From: Enterobacter sp. R4-368
GTDB taxonomy: Bacteria > Pseudomonadota > Gammaproteobacteria > Enterobacterales > Enterobacteriaceae
NCBI RefSeq assembly: GCF_000410515.1
Contig: NC_021500.1
Span: 930,001 to 994,000, forward strand
Direction: 5' to 3'
Length of the DNA: 64,000 nucleotides
The notes beneath the pieces were generated by a model. The model was not told the origin of the DNA and did no database searches. It worked only from the letters and a program-made list of their open reading frames with translations. Position numbers and translations under genes: made by a program. Shown here piece by piece: positions 21,692-31,695 of the stretch (its first letter is position 1; the number at the start of each line of letters is the position of its first letter).

Positions 21692-23356
21692 CTAAAATGT
21701 TTCCCAGTTATCCTCTTGTCCGGTTACAAGTTGGCGACTCCGCGCCGGGGTCTGAGCGCTGCCTGCTGCCGGAGTTGTAGCACGCGACGCCGGTTTGCCG
21801 GATACAGAAGAAAGGCGGAAAGCAGATACCGCCTGCGTCAACAAACTGGCTTGTTCTTCTAAAGCGGCCGCTGCGGCTGCCGATTGTTGTACCAGTGACG
21901 CGTTTTGCTGCGTGACGCGATCCATTTCGGATACCGCCAGCGCAACCTGATCGATGCCGCGGCTCTGTTCATCAGAAGCCGAGGCGATCTCACCCATAAT
22001 GTCGTTCACCCGGGTTACCGCGTTAACGATGTCCGACATCGTCTCCCCTGCGCTCTCCACCAGCACAGAACCGGTATCGACACGGGAGACAGAATCTTCA
22101 ATTAAGCCTTTAATTTCTTTCGCCGCCTGCGCACTGCGGCTGGCAAGATTGCGCACTTCTCCGGCGACCACGGCGAAACCACGCCCTTGTTCACCGGCGC
22201 GGGCCGCTTCCACCGCGGCGTTCAGCGCCAGGATATTGGTCTGGAAAGCAATGCCGTCAATCACACTAATAATATCGGCAATTTTTTGCGAACTGCCCGC
22301 AATGTCGTGCATGGTTTTTACCACGCTGTTGACTACTTTACCGCCGCGCTCTGCCGTTTCCGACGCACTCTGCGCCAGCAGTGCAGCCTGACGGGCGTTA
22401 TCGGCGTTCTGTTTCACCGTGGCGGTCAACTCTTCCATACTGGCGGCGGTCTGCTCGAGCGCGGACGCCTGCTCTTCGGTACGGGACGAGAGATCGTTGT
22501 TGCCGGCGGCGATTTCACTGGTACCGGCGTAAATGGCATCTGAACCCTGGCGAACGTTGGTCACCGTTTCGATCAGCGCGTTCTGCATATGGTCAACGCT
22601 CTGCGCCAGCTCGGTCATTTCACTGCGACCAGCAATGGTCAGCGAATGTGTCAGGTTGCCACCGGCGATTTCACGGATGTGGGCAATGACCGACGACAAC
22701 GGCGACAGCAGAATACGGCGAATGCCATACCAGACCCCGGCCAGCACGATCACCAGCGCCAGCGCCAGGATCGCCATCTGCCATTTGGCAAAATTGTAAT
22801 CACTGACACTCTGTTCCCAGGCATTGCGATACAAGCCTTCACTCAAATCCGCGTATTTCTTCATCGCATCGCCAAGGGCGTTTTGCATCCCCTGCGTCGG
22901 CTGCGCCATAAAGCCGTTAATATTGCCGGCTTCAAGGAACTGCACCAGTTCCGCCAGCGCGGCATTGTAGGTGCGGTATTTCTCATCCAGCGTCTGGCGC
23001 GCGGCGTCAGTTTCCGGCAGCGATGGCAGCGCGCGGAAGGCATCGTAATGTTTTGCCGCATCGGCAAGCGACGCTTTCGCGCTGTTCAGCAAATCGGTTT
23101 TCGCACTGCTCTGCTGGTTGCTCGGATCCAGCAACATCCGCGCCGAGGAACGGCTCAGGTTGATACGCGTTTGCAGCATCAACTCCCAGGCTTTACCTAA
23201 TTCCGTCTGTTGCATGCGCAGGTCATTGGAGACCGCAAAACTTTGCTGGTTTTGCTTAAGCGACGAAAAAAACAGGCCACCAGAGACAAGCTGCAACAAG
23301 GCAAAGACCACCAGCACGCTCATAAGCAGAGTAACGACGCGGATACGGTTCAACAT
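21692..23356 (-). CDS. tar: Methyl-accepting chemotaxis protein, Tar-like (aspartate receptor)
   Basis: A 554-residue chemoreceptor. The periplasmic domain keeps the aspartate-binding residues of Tar, Arg64, Arg69 and Arg73 in [15 protein letters not shown], and the threonine of MAQPTQGMQ. It has two membrane helices, a HAMP domain, methylation helices, the signalling tip and the C-terminal NWETF tether for CheR and CheB. A near-consensus FliA promoter lies 32 bases upstream of the ATG, although a pilus operon lies just beyond. Confidence 0.93.
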   Translation of the reverse strand: MLNRIRVVTLLMSVLVVFALLQLVSGGLFFSSLKQNQQSFAVSNDLRMQQTELGKAWELMLQTRINLSRSSARMLLDPSNQQSSAKTDLLNSAKASLADAAKHYDAFRALPSLPETDAARQTLDEKYRTYNAALAELVQFLEAGNINGFMAQPTQGMQNALGDAMKKYADLSEGLYRNAWEQSVSDYNFAKWQMAILALALVIVLAGVWYGIRRILLSPLSSVIAHIREIAGGNLTHSLTIAGRSEMTELAQSVDHMQNALIETVTNVRQGSDAIYAGTSEIAAGNNDLSSRTEEQASALEQTAASMEELTATVKQNADNARQAALLAQSASETAERGGKVVNSVVKTMHDIAGSSQKIADIISVIDGIAFQTNILALNAAVEAARAGEQGRGFAVVAGEVRNLASRSAQAAKEIKGLIEDSVSRVDTGSVLVESAGETMSDIVNAVTRVNDIMGEIASASDEQSRGIDQVALAVSEMDRVTQQNASLVQQSAAAAAALEEQASLLTQAVSAFRLSSVSGKPASRATTPAAGSAQTPARSRQLVTGQEDNWETF

Positions 23357-23387
23357 GCAACACCTTCTTGATAAGTTCTTAACGGTG

Positions 23388-23414
23388 TTATCGGCATGCG
23401 GCCACGGAACTTTA
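23388..23414 (-). promoter_or_regulatory. FliA (sigma-28) promoter of tar-tap-cheRBYZ
   Basis: On the minus strand, TAAA (23414-23411), 15 bases and GCCGATAA (23395-23388) match the FliA consensus exactly in sequence and spacing. It lies wholly within the 86-base gap between the pilus adhesin gene and tar, and gives the chemotaxis genes their own late flagellar control. Confidence 0.93.
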
Positions 23415-23442
23415 CATTTGCGAAAGGGAATTAAATTATGAC

Positions 23443-24405
23443 TTAAAACGCGATATCCACAGTTAATGTATCACTATATGTTCCCCCCGGCGGCGTGGTC
23501 TGCGACGTCAAAATTTGCGCGGTGTAATTGTAGGTTCGCAGCAGGCCATCGGTGCTCACCTGCGATGAGACGCCGCTTGACCAGCGCTCCGCACCGGCGC
23601 TGCCCCAGCGGTTGGTGGTTGCCCCTTTGTAAATCTCATAACTGAGCCGGTTGCTGCCGCTGGCCATATTCCGTGCGCTGCCGTTGTAGTAGCCGCCGTT
23701 GTTGATGCCGACGGTGTAAACCATGCCTTTCGTACAGGTGATGGCAACAGATTGCGAAATGGTCGGGAAGTTGCGCACCAGCGGCGCGCTGCCAAAATTA
23801 ACGTTCGGTGCACTGATGGTGGTGCAGTCGTTGGTGATGGTGCCGTTGACCTGCAGGCTGGTGGTCGCCGTGCCGGTTTGTGCTGTCGAACAGAACCCTA
23901 AAATCCCCACCGAGCAGACGTTATACGCGACGCTAAAATTGAGCGTCACTGTATAAGGCCCGGCGCTGACGTTTTGCCCCGGTACGGTGAGGAAATAGAG
24001 CGGCAAGGTATAGGTTCGGGTACCCAGCAACGCCAGCAAGACGGCACCGCTCCAGGTGTAGCTGTTACCACTGATAGTCGCTTCGCTATTATTTGCGCAG
24101 TTGGCCTGGCCGCAGACACGGAGCGGGATCACATCCGTCACGGCGGCATTATCAGACCGTTTCATGACGCCCCGGTTCGAGGCGGTGGCGCTCGCCCCGG
24201 TCACCGTCAGGGTAATCGAGTCGTTGGTGAGCAGGTTGAGCGCCGCGTCGCAGCGCACAATCAGGCTGGCGGTGGTGTTTTGCGCCGAGGCGTTAAGCAC
24301 AAACGACGTCACCGTGCCGAACGCACCACTGGTCGTGCTAACCGTACAGGCCGACCACGCTGACCCGCTGCTCAGGAGTAATAAAAGAAGAAATAGCCGA
24401 CGCAT
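23443..24405 (-). CDS. Spore-coat-U-domain tip adhesin (CsuE-like), two domains
   Basis: A 320-residue secreted protein with signal peptide ([19 protein letters not shown]). It has two spore coat protein U (SCPU) domains, about residues 19-155 and 175-320, each opening with a Cys-containing strand and closing with an alternating beta strand ([14 protein letters not shown] at the end). A two-domain subunit at the end of such an operon is the tip adhesin in Csu pili of Acinetobacter. Its ATG shares one base with the usher stop. The receptor is unknown. Confidence 0.85.
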   Translation of the reverse strand: MRRLFLLLLLLSSGSAWSACTVSTTSGAFGTVTSFVLNASAQNTTASLIVRCDAALNLLTNDSITLTVTGASATASNRGVMKRSDNAAVTDVIPLRVCGQANCANNSEATISGNSYTWSGAVLLALLGTRTYTLPLYFLTVPGQNVSAGPYTVTLNFSVAYNVCSVGILGFCSTAQTGTATTSLQVNGTITNDCTTISAPNVNFGSAPLVRNFPTISQSVAITCTKGMVYTVGINNGGYYNGSARNMASGSNRLSYEIYKGATTNRWGSAGAERWSSGVSSQVSTDGLLRTYNYTAQILTSQTTPPGGTYSDTLTVDIAF

Positions 24406-26798
24406 CAGGGGTTCCTCCGGCAGGTCAGTGGCCCGTAGGTTTGCAATTTATGATCAGGATTGGCGAGCAGCGTGAAGCGGGTGTCGCAAGTTTTGCCATC
24501 CGGCAAACGGACATGCAGCGCATTGGCTTCATCCAGATTTTCCAGCCACGCAATGCCGTCATAGCCGACAATGGCCGTGGCTTTACCCGCCCGGTCAACT
24601 TCGCTGGCAAGCGGAATGGCTTCGCCGTTTTCATCATGCAGGATCACGCTGGCGACGCGCTCCTGCACCATCGGAAATTCCACCAGATAGCCACTGCGCC
24701 GACGCAGCGAAATTTTGCGCTCGGTATCTTTCAGTTGCGTATCCGCCGGTAAGTTCAGCGTATTAATGCTGTAACTGGCCGGGTAATAGGCAGATACCCC
24801 GCTCACGAGCAGATAGCCATCACGGTTGGTTTCACCTACCGGCTGATTTTCATAGTTCACCGGCACACCGCCGTGACCGCCGGTGCTGATCAGCGCAAAC
24901 GCGTCATTGATGCGGTTGGCGGCAAATAGCTGGCCATCCATCAACACCAGCGACCCCAGCGCTTCGCCCCACCATGTCAGCATGTCGCTTTCGCCGTAAC
25001 CGCCGCCCTGCAACTCGACATTGTTATTGCGCCAGCCCAGCGTGCCTTGCTGGTAATTTTTCGCCTGCGACTGGTGCGCAAAAGCCATGTTCCAGCTAAA
25101 ACCGCCATCGGTCGGCATGGCGTGGTTATAGTTGATACGCTCGGTGGAGCCGTAATCGGGGGTTCGCTCCATACTCACCGCTGCGCTATCCATGTCGCCA
25201 ATCGGTATTTGCAGCGACAGGGCAAATGTCCAGTCGCCCTGCTGGTTATCACGGCTCGCCGCCAGATAAAGGCTACTGCCGCCCCACAGATTACGGCTCC
25301 AGGAGAGGTTGAGCAGTTCCGTCTTTTTATTATCAAAGCTGCGTACACCGATCCATGCCGCGCCCACGTTGCCGAAATCGCCCATATTAACCGTCAGCGC
25401 ATATTGATCCGTGTTGCGGCTCAGGCTGGCGACAGGCCGCTGCCCGTTGCTTTGCTCGTTGTTGTAGAGGTTGCGCTGGTCGTAGAGCGCCAGATTGCCA
25501 AAGCCGCGATCGCGTCGGCTGTGCTGCGTATTAACGCTAAACAGGCGGGTATTGTACTGATACCCCCAGGCAAGCTGGCTGCCGTTATCGCCAGACATGC
25601 GGCTTTGCGTCCATGCCCCGTTCACCACGCCAAGCCGCCCGAGTTTCAGCACCGCGCCCGCGCCGCCCAGCGTCAGAGACTGCGCCGCTTCGCCATGCCC
25701 TTCGAGGGTGAAATAATCGCTCACTCCATAGCGATACGATGCGCTGGTCACCAGCGTCCCGTAGTCAATATTCTCGACGCCGTAATTGCGCCGCAGCGCC
25801 CCCACGGTAATCGCTCCGTCGCTTAAGCCGGGTTTGAGCAAATCGCTGGCGACATAAAAAGGCAAGGTGGTGCTGACCTGGCGCCCCAGCGCATCCGTGG
25901 TAACCAGCACGGCATCCCCCGCGCCGTTGATATAGGGCATATTGGTCAGCGTGAAGGGACCCGGTTGTAACTGCGTGTTCCCGGCGCGATAGCCGTTAAT
26001 AAACACATCCACCGAGGTCGGTACTGCCGCTTCGCCGGAAAACGCGGGCAGTGGCCAGGTGACCAGATCCGGGCGCAGGGAGAAGTCGCGCCCGTAACTG
26101 ACGCCGCCGATACGCACACTGCTGCTCCAGGTTAATGCATCGGAAATAACATCGCCCACGCTCCACTGCGTGGCGTCATCTTCATCGGTAAACGTGAGGG
26201 TGGTGTCATAACGCATATACCCTTCCTGCTGCCTGAGGCTACCGGAAAGTGTCTTACGCAGTGCACCGGTTGAGGAGAGCACGCCGTTGCCGTTGAAGTA
26301 GCGAAACTCATGCCACAGCGCCGCCTGACCGCCGATGTGTTCGGTGGTGCTGGTGTAGACATCGTAATTGAGTAACGCGCCCTGACCATATTTCGGTGTC
26401 GTGCGCCGCAGACCCGAGTTAAACGCCGTAGCACGCTCCGGCACCCACTCACCGGGCACCGAGAGCAGCAGACGCTGACCCGCGCTGTCATAATCGGCGC
26501 GCACATTCGCCAGTGCCGACACATTGACCTCCCCTTGAGGTAGATGCCCAGCAGGCAGCCCGGCCTGCAGGAGATCGGCGCTGGAGACAAAAAAAGCGTT
26601 CTGCCGCCGGGTCACGGGCACCACCCGCCGGGTATCGTAATGGTTAATCACCAGGCTTAAATGGTATACAGCGTGCTCGTTGATGGCGTGCGCATCGGGC
26701 GGCGGCGGGAGCATATCATCGCCCTGTTGTGCCCGTGCTGAACTCGCCAGCAGCATAAAAGTGACCGTTAAAATCAGTTGCCCGCGGACGACTGCCAT
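24405..26798 (-). CDS. Outer-membrane usher of a Csu-type chaperone-usher pilus
   Basis: A 797-residue FimD/PapC-type usher that assembles and exports subunits through the outer membrane. After the signal peptide come an N-terminal domain, a barrel with the plug segment VDVFINGYRAGNTQLQPGPF near residue 260, and C-terminal domains ending NPDHKLQTYGPLTCRRNP. The length fits archaic-type ushers. It overlaps the chaperone gene by 25 bases and the adhesin by one. Confidence 0.9.
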   Translation of the reverse strand: MAVVRGQLILTVTFMLLASSARAQQGDDMLPPPPDAHAINEHAVYHLSLVINHYDTRRVVPVTRRQNAFFVSSADLLQAGLPAGHLPQGEVNVSALANVRADYDSAGQRLLLSVPGEWVPERATAFNSGLRRTTPKYGQGALLNYDVYTSTTEHIGGQAALWHEFRYFNGNGVLSSTGALRKTLSGSLRQQEGYMRYDTTLTFTDEDDATQWSVGDVISDALTWSSSVRIGGVSYGRDFSLRPDLVTWPLPAFSGEAAVPTSVDVFINGYRAGNTQLQPGPFTLTNMPYINGAGDAVLVTTDALGRQVSTTLPFYVASDLLKPGLSDGAITVGALRRNYGVENIDYGTLVTSASYRYGVSDYFTLEGHGEAAQSLTLGGAGAVLKLGRLGVVNGAWTQSRMSGDNGSQLAWGYQYNTRLFSVNTQHSRRDRGFGNLALYDQRNLYNNEQSNGQRPVASLSRNTDQYALTVNMGDFGNVGAAWIGVRSFDNKKTELLNLSWSRNLWGGSSLYLAASRDNQQGDWTFALSLQIPIGDMDSAAVSMERTPDYGSTERINYNHAMPTDGGFSWNMAFAHQSQAKNYQQGTLGWRNNNVELQGGGYGESDMLTWWGEALGSLVLMDGQLFAANRINDAFALISTGGHGGVPVNYENQPVGETNRDGYLLVSGVSAYYPASYSINTLNLPADTQLKDTERKISLRRRSGYLVEFPMVQERVASVILHDENGEAIPLASEVDRAGKATAIVGYDGIAWLENLDEANALHVRLPDGKTCDTRFTLLANPDHKLQTYGPLTCRRNP

Positions 26799-27538
26799 TC
26801 GCTTTCCCTGGCATTGATCGTCGCCTTCATTTCCACTGGATTACTGATACCCGCGGGTAGCGGCCAGCTACGCACACTGTGCGGCAGCACATAACCGAGT
26901 AGTCCCTCGGCAACCTGTCGCGTTTGCCCGCCTTGCCGCACGCTGACTTTGCTTAAACGGACATGGACATCACCATTGTTACGCACTTCCAGGGCCGGTT
27001 TGCCGTTTTCCCGGCTCACCCGCCAGTGTAAATCTTTGGTATCTACCAGCGCATGATGCGCGCCGCTGGTGTGAGTTTCGATGCCGGTGCCATAAACAAA
27101 GAGCGGAATCGAGTAGCGCATTTGCAGCTTGAGGCCAATCTGCGGTTTGTCGCTGTTTTCCGGCTGCGGGATCTCATCAACGATGATGCGATAAGCCTGT
27201 TCGACACCCGCCGGGATTGACGCCTGCTTGATCAGGCGAATCAGCTGTTTACTCTCTTTTTCGATTCTCACAATCGGTGGGCTGGCAACGATCTCGTTTT
27301 GTTGCTGGTAGCGTTCAAGCCCCTTTTCCTGCTGCCAGCGGACAATGCGCACCTGCATGGTGGTGGGCGCTTCACCCTGGTTCTGGATCCATAATTCGGT
27401 CGCGTTGCTGGTGGCGCTGAGCCACGGATCGATGGGCCAGAGCAGAATAGTGGCCGCCGCAAAAACGTTGCCCGCGCTAAGCGTCAGCGCACAGGTACAC
27501 AGCACGCCCGCCGCGCGACCCGTCGAAATGACCTTCAT
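26774..27538 (-). CDS. Periplasmic pilus chaperone, Csu type
   Basis: A 254-residue immunoglobulin-like chaperone with signal peptide ending ...SAGNVFAA. It shows WPIDPWLSATSNATELWIQN at the start of domain one, the SKQLIRLIKQ strand, and the AYRIIVDEIP segment, where family chaperones anchor subunit C-termini. The ATG at 27538 has a GGAG site and removes seven residues of the longer frame. It lies between the subunit and usher genes. Confidence 0.88.
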   Translation of the reverse strand: MKVISTGRAAGVLCTCALTLSAGNVFAAATILLWPIDPWLSATSNATELWIQNQGEAPTTMQVRIVRWQQEKGLERYQQQNEIVASPPIVRIEKESKQLIRLIKQASIPAGVEQAYRIIVDEIPQPENSDKPQIGLKLQMRYSIPLFVYGTGIETHTSGAHHALVDTKDLHWRVSRENGKPALEVRNNGDVHVRLSKVSVRQGGQTRQVAEGLLGYVLPHSVRSWPLPAGISNPVEMKATINARESEWQSSAGN

Positions 27539-27552
27539 CGCCTTCTCCCTTG

Positions 27553-28092
27553 TTACCATGACAATGTCACAGTGAGTTGATCGGTATAGGTTCCCGCCGG
27601 GCTGAACCCGGTTAGCTGCGCCGCACCGAAAATCGCCAGCGAGATAGTGTTGCTATTGTTGTAAGCGACAGAGACGGCCTGGTTAACGCCGATCTCGGTA
27701 TTTGCCGCCAGCGTGCTGCTGGTATAGAGGCGATAAGGCACGCGATCTGTACCGCCGCTGCGTTGCATGTTGCGCACGTTTGCGTAGTTCTGCCCGCCGT
27801 TGATACTCATACTCAGCGCCACGCCGGGCGTGCAGCCCAGCGAGAACGACGCGCCAGGCACGAAACTGGCGGTGACCTGCCCGCTCTGCACGCCGCTGCG
27901 GGTGCCAAAATTGAGTGAGCCGAGTGCCCCGCCGCTGCCGCTCACCACTGAACAGCCAGGCGCGATGGTTGCGCCCACGGTGAAGGTTTGCGTCGTCACC
28001 GCAAAGGCACCCTGCGGGGCCATCATCGCGAACAAGAGCAGCCCAGAAATGACGCGCAGAGATCCCCGGTTCCCCCGCAGGGAAACGCGCAT
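27553..28092 (-). CDS. Spore-coat-U-domain minor pilus subunit
   Basis: A secreted SCPU-domain subunit of about 179 residues with signal peptide ending APQGAFA, a mature domain opening with TFTVGATIAPGCSVV and closing with SPAGTYTDQLTVTLSW. It resembles CsuA/CsuB minor subunits. The start is uncertain: ATG 28092 has AGGCGG upstream, while ATG 28107 has no visible ribosome site. It lies 25 bases after the major subunit gene and ends 14 bases before the chaperone start. Confidence 0.82.
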   Translation of the reverse strand: MRVSLRGNRGSLRVISGLLLFAMMAPQGAFAVTTQTFTVGATIAPGCSVVSGSGGALGSLNFGTRSGVQSGQVTASFVPGASFSLGCTPGVALSMSINGGQNYANVRNMQRSGGTDRVPYRLYTSSTLAANTEIGVNQAVSVAYNNSNTISLAIFGAAQLTGFSPAGTYTDQLTVTLSW

Positions 28093-28117
28093 GCCGCCTG
28101 GCATCATCTGGGGAGGT

Positions 28118-28687
28118 TTAGTACGTCACGCTCACATTGATCGTATCGGTATAGGTACCCGGTACGACGCTAACGCTGTTGCCACCGCCGGAGATCCGCC
28201 CATAGAGCGTGTAGTTATCGACACCACCGGTCGTTGAAGCGCGAGGAATGTTGGTGTTGTTAGTGATGACGTTGCTGAAGCCGCTATCGCTATAAAGGCT
28301 GTAGGCAACGCCTTGCGTGGTATTGGCCGCATTGACCAGGTAACGGGCAGGCGTTCCCGGTGTGCCGACCACGGTGCCCGGCGCGGTAGAGTTGGTGTTG
28401 CCGGTTACCTGCACGGTGTAATCGGTTGTCGTACATTGAATACCGAAACTGTTACCGCCGCTTGCGTTGGTGAGTTGGGTGGTGAGCTGTGAAAACGTTG
28501 CCGGATGCGTACCAAAATCAAGCGTACCAAAGTTGATCCCGTTCTGGCTTGGCGAGCCATTAATCAGACAGCCGTTAGTCAACGTCAGGGTCGCGCCAAT
28601 CGTCCCGCTACTGGTGACCGCACGCGCATTTTGCGCGGCCATTACCACAACACCACTTACCAGCACATAAAGTAATTTTCTGTTCAT
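28118..28687 (-). CDS. Spore-coat-U-domain major pilus subunit (CsuA/B-like)
   Basis: A 189-residue secreted protein with a 23-residue signal peptide (ends AAQNARA) and one SCPU domain beginning GTIGATLTLTNGCLING and ending GTYTDTINVSVTY. It is first in the operon, has the strongest ribosome site (GGAGG), and is Ser/Thr/Asn-rich, as expected of the major pilin of archaic chaperone-usher pili. These domains carry a donor strand that polymerises into the fibre. Confidence 0.86.
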   Translation of the reverse strand: MNRKLLYVLVSGVVVMAAQNARAVTSSGTIGATLTLTNGCLINGSPSQNGINFGTLDFGTHPATFSQLTTQLTNASGGNSFGIQCTTTDYTVQVTGNTNSTAPGTVVGTPGTPARYLVNAANTTQGVAYSLYSDSGFSNVITNNTNIPRASTTGGVDNYTLYGRISGGGNSVSVVPGTYTDTINVSVTY

Positions 28688-28880
28688 GTTTCCACCTCCG
28701 AAAATACCGCGTGCTGTTTATTTCACCGCGCAATTAATTAGCCACCGAAATAAGAAAAACACGCAAACAATTAAAGCAGGAATAACAGAAATTTAGTTTA
28801 CGCTGCGCGCTTCAACCACTTAAACGCAACGGTGTGAGAGCAATAAGCAGGTGATGGTTTTATGCCTTCAAATCATTGAG

Positions 28881-28910
28881 TTAGCCAATAATTAATGGCT
28901 AATCCATTAA
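28881..28910. promoter_or_regulatory. Overlapping inverted repeats in the pilus operon promoter region
   Basis: TTAGCCA (28881-28887) and TGGCTAA (28896-28902) form a 7-base inverted repeat. TTAATGG (28892-28898) and CCATTAA (28904-28910) form a second that overlaps it, so the two pairings exclude each other. They lie between the CRP site and the first pilin gene. The rest of 28688-29040 is AT-rich with nothing else I can name. Confidence 0.5.
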
Positions 28911-28936
28911 TTTCCCGAAAGATATATACCTTTAGT

Positions 28937-28952
28937 TGTGATAAACATCACA
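28937..28952 (-). promoter_or_regulatory. CRP-binding site upstream of the pilus operon
   Basis: Perfect half-sites TGTGA (28937-28941) and TCACA (28948-28952) with the canonical six-base spacer, centred about 257 bases before the major pilin start. The only other nearby gene, cheW, ends toward it, so the pilus operon is the likely target. Confidence 0.75.
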
Positions 28953-29040
28953 ATATATGACCAGCCGTAACGAGAAGTAAGAGAACTTTATGAAATAGAA
29001 ATTAAGCGGGGATGAAGGATATATATTATAGCGGCAGAAA

Positions 29041-29086
29041 AAGAACAAAAATAAAGGCGGATGAAGCAGCTTCATCCACCTTTATT
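29041..29086 (-). terminator. Terminator of motAB-cheAW
   Basis: GGATGAAG (29059-29066) pairs with CTTCATCC (29070-29077), and outer AATAAAGG pairs with CCTTTATT across one mismatch. On the minus strand the hairpin is followed by T-rich sequence. It lies 22 bases past the cheW stop and separates cheW from the pilus operon. Confidence 0.85.
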
Positions 29087-29107
29087 ATTACGCGACTGGC
29101 GTGATTA

Positions 29108-29611
29108 TTACGCTACGTGCGTGGCAGCGATATCCAGCAGCGCCATTTCTTCGCTGTTGAGCAGTTTCTCAATGTTTACCAGAATCAGCATACGGTCGCC
29201 GAGCGCGCCGAGGCCGGTCAGGTATTCGGTCGACAGCGTGACCGCGAATTCCGGTGCCGGGCGGATCTGGTCAGATGCCAGCGACAGGACGTCGGAAACA
29301 CCATCAACCACAATCCCCACCACGCGCTGACCGAGATTCAGCACGATAACAACCGTGTTGTCATCATACTCGACATCGCCCTGGCTGAACTTCACGCGCA
29401 GGTCGACAATCGGCACAATCACACCGCGAAGGTTGGTGACGCCTTTGATAAAGTCGGGGGTATTGGCGATTCGGGTCACCTGATCATAGCCACGAATTTC
29501 CTGCACTTTGAGAATATCGATTCCGTATTCTTCATCGCCCAGAGTGAAAACCAGGAACTCCTGACCTGATGGCTCGCCCGCCAGTTTTGCTACATTACTC
29601 ATACCGGTCAT
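29108..29611 (-). CDS. cheW: Chemotaxis coupling protein CheW
   Basis: CheW links chemoreceptors to the kinase CheA in the polar arrays. The 167-residue SH3-like protein has the family segments [23 protein letters not shown] (split here across strands one and two), [16 protein letters not shown] and [10 protein letters not shown]. It lies 22 bases after cheA. In E. coli tar is directly downstream; here a terminator and a pilus operon follow. Confidence 0.97.
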   Translation of the reverse strand: MTGMSNVAKLAGEPSGQEFLVFTLGDEEYGIDILKVQEIRGYDQVTRIANTPDFIKGVTNLRGVIVPIVDLRVKFSQGDVEYDDNTVVIVLNLGQRVVGIVVDGVSDVLSLASDQIRPAPEFAVTLSTEYLTGLGALGDRMLILVNIEKLLNSEEMALLDIAATHVA

Positions 29612-29633
29612 GTTTTATACCTTCTTAACTAAA

Positions 29634-31691
29634 TCAGGCGGCTGTGTGCGCCATACGATGTTCACGATTCAATCCCTGCAACGCTGATACGTCAACAATC
29701 AGCGCGACGCTACCATCCCCAAGGATAGTGGCAGCAGAAATGCCCGGCACTTTGCGATAGTTGCTTTCCAGGTTTTTCACCACCACTTGATGCTGACCAA
29801 TCAGTTGATCAACCAGCAATGCATAGCGACGACCCGCGCTTTGCAGAATAACGACAATCCCCTGCGTAGCCTCGGTTTTCGCGCCCATAACATCAAAGAC
29901 TTTCCACAGTTCAACCAGCGGCAGATATTCGCCGCGCACTTCCAGCACGCGCTCACCACCGGCCAGCGGATGCAGATCCTCTTCACGCGGTTGCAGCGAT
30001 TCCATTACCGCGTTCAACGGCAGGATAAAGACTTCGTTGTTCACTTTTACTGACATGCCGTCGAGGATCGCCAGCGTCAGCGGCAGCAGGATACGAATGG
30101 TCGTCCCGGTGCCCTGTTTCGATTTGATTTCAACGTGGCCGCCCATCTCCTGGATGTTACGTTTCACCACGTCCATGCCCACGCCGCGTCCGGAAACGTC
30201 AGTTACCTGTTCAGCGGTGGAGAAGCCCGGCGCGAAAATCAGCATGCCCACTTCTTCATCGGTCATGTTCTCGTGTACGGCCATCCCCTGCGAAATCGCT
30301 TTCGCCAGAATACGTTCACGGTTCAGACCTGCGCCATCATCGGTCACTTCAATACAGATGTTCCCGCCCTGGTGTTCCGCCGAAAGGATCAGGTTGCCGA
30401 TAGGCGACTTCCCTGCTTCCACACGTTTTTGCGGCGTTTCAATACCGTGGTCGAGGCTGTTACGCACCAGGTGCGTTAACGGGTCAATAATGCGTTCGAT
30501 CAAGCTCTTATCAAGTTCGGTTGAGCTGCCCTGCAGCGTCAGTTCCACTTGTTTATCAAGCTTGCTCGCCAGATCGCGAACCAGGCGCGGGAAGCGGCTG
30601 AAGACGTATTCCATCGGCATCATACGGATGGACATCACCGATTCCTGCAGGTCGCGGGCATTGCGTTGCAACTGGCTCATGCTGGTGATCAAATCACCGT
30701 GCGTCACCGGGTCCAGCTCGTTCGAACGCTGTGCCAGCATGGACTGGGTAATAACCAGTTCGCCTACCAGGTTGATCAACTGGTCAACTTTTTCGACCGC
30801 AACACGGATACTGGTCGATTCACTGGCGCGGGCTGCCGGTTTCTCACGGCCTGCCGGTTGCTCTTTCGCTACCGCTTTCAGCGCTGGTGCCGCAGCCGGA
30901 GCCGCCTGCACCGCCGGAACAGCCGCTGCTGCCGGCGCTTCAGCCACTTCAGCCGGAGCTTCAACAGCCGTTTCTGCTGCCGCGGGCGCGGGTGCCGCTT
31001 TTTCGAAAGCGATTTGATCCGCTTCGATAACAAAGCACAGCACCGCGATAATGTCGTCTTCGCCCACGCCGCCGTCGATAGTCACGCTCAGGGTATCTTT
31101 CCCCTTCACCACATCGCTCAGCGTGCCGAGGTTGCCCAACTCCTCTTCGAGTAAGTCAACTTCATTCTCTTTCAGGCGAGAAAGAACGATTCGTAATTTA
31201 CCGTCGTTTTCAGCGGCGGGCGCTGTCGCATCAGATGCCAGTGCGGTCTCTACAACCGAGAGTTTTGCACCATTCGCAGCGGCAGGAACGACCTCTCCTT
31301 TTGCCTCCAGCGCCAGCTGGCGCAGGGCATTGCAGATGTATTCGAAGCTTGCGGCATCTGGCTCTGACGAGCTTTTATAGGCATCGAGCTGTTCCTGCAT
31401 AATATCTTTGGTTTCCAAAAACAGGTTGATAATGTCGGTGTTGAGCTGCATCTCGCCACGCCGAGCCTCATCAAGCAGGTTCTCCATCAGGTGAGTTGTT
31501 TCCTGCAAGATGGTAAAGCCAAATGTACCCGCACCGCCTTTAATAGAGTGAGCAGCACGGAAGATGGCGTTGAGCTGTTCTGAATCCGGCGCTTCCGGCA
31601 CCAGGTCCAATAAATGTTGTTCCATATCGGCCAACAGTTCGTCGGCCTCATCAAAGAATGTTTGGTAAAAATCACTAATATCCATGCTCAC
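29634..31691 (-). CDS. cheA: Chemotaxis histidine kinase CheA
   Basis: CheA phosphorylates CheY and CheB in response to receptors. Domains are: P1 with phospho-His48 ([10 protein letters not shown]), P2 that docks CheY, dimerisation P3, the ATPase P4 with [12 protein letters not shown] and GRGVGMDVV, and the CheW-like P5. At 685 residues it is about 30 longer than E. coli CheA, the excess lying in an Ala/Pro-rich linker between P2 and P3 (about residues 235-290). The GTG start with GAGGTG upstream gives the conserved MSMDISDFY. It begins four bases after motB. Confidence 0.97.
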   Translation of the reverse strand: MSMDISDFYQTFFDEADELLADMEQHLLDLVPEAPDSEQLNAIFRAAHSIKGGAGTFGFTILQETTHLMENLLDEARRGEMQLNTDIINLFLETKDIMQEQLDAYKSSSEPDAASFEYICNALRQLALEAKGEVVPAAANGAKLSVVETALASDATAPAAENDGKLRIVLSRLKENEVDLLEEELGNLGTLSDVVKGKDTLSVTIDGGVGEDDIIAVLCFVIEADQIAFEKAAPAPAAAETAVEAPAEVAEAPAAAAVPAVQAAPAAAPALKAVAKEQPAGREKPAARASESTSIRVAVEKVDQLINLVGELVITQSMLAQRSNELDPVTHGDLITSMSQLQRNARDLQESVMSIRMMPMEYVFSRFPRLVRDLASKLDKQVELTLQGSSTELDKSLIERIIDPLTHLVRNSLDHGIETPQKRVEAGKSPIGNLILSAEHQGGNICIEVTDDGAGLNRERILAKAISQGMAVHENMTDEEVGMLIFAPGFSTAEQVTDVSGRGVGMDVVKRNIQEMGGHVEIKSKQGTGTTIRILLPLTLAILDGMSVKVNNEVFILPLNAVMESLQPREEDLHPLAGGERVLEVRGEYLPLVELWKVFDVMGAKTEATQGIVVILQSAGRRYALLVDQLIGQHQVVVKNLESNYRKVPGISAATILGDGSVALIVDVSALQGLNREHRMAHTAA

Positions 31692-31695
31692 GCTA

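Noticed and set aside
30037..31017. 326-codon plus-strand frame
   Set aside because: Antisense of cheA; its Ala/Ser-rich end is only the complement of the CheA linker.
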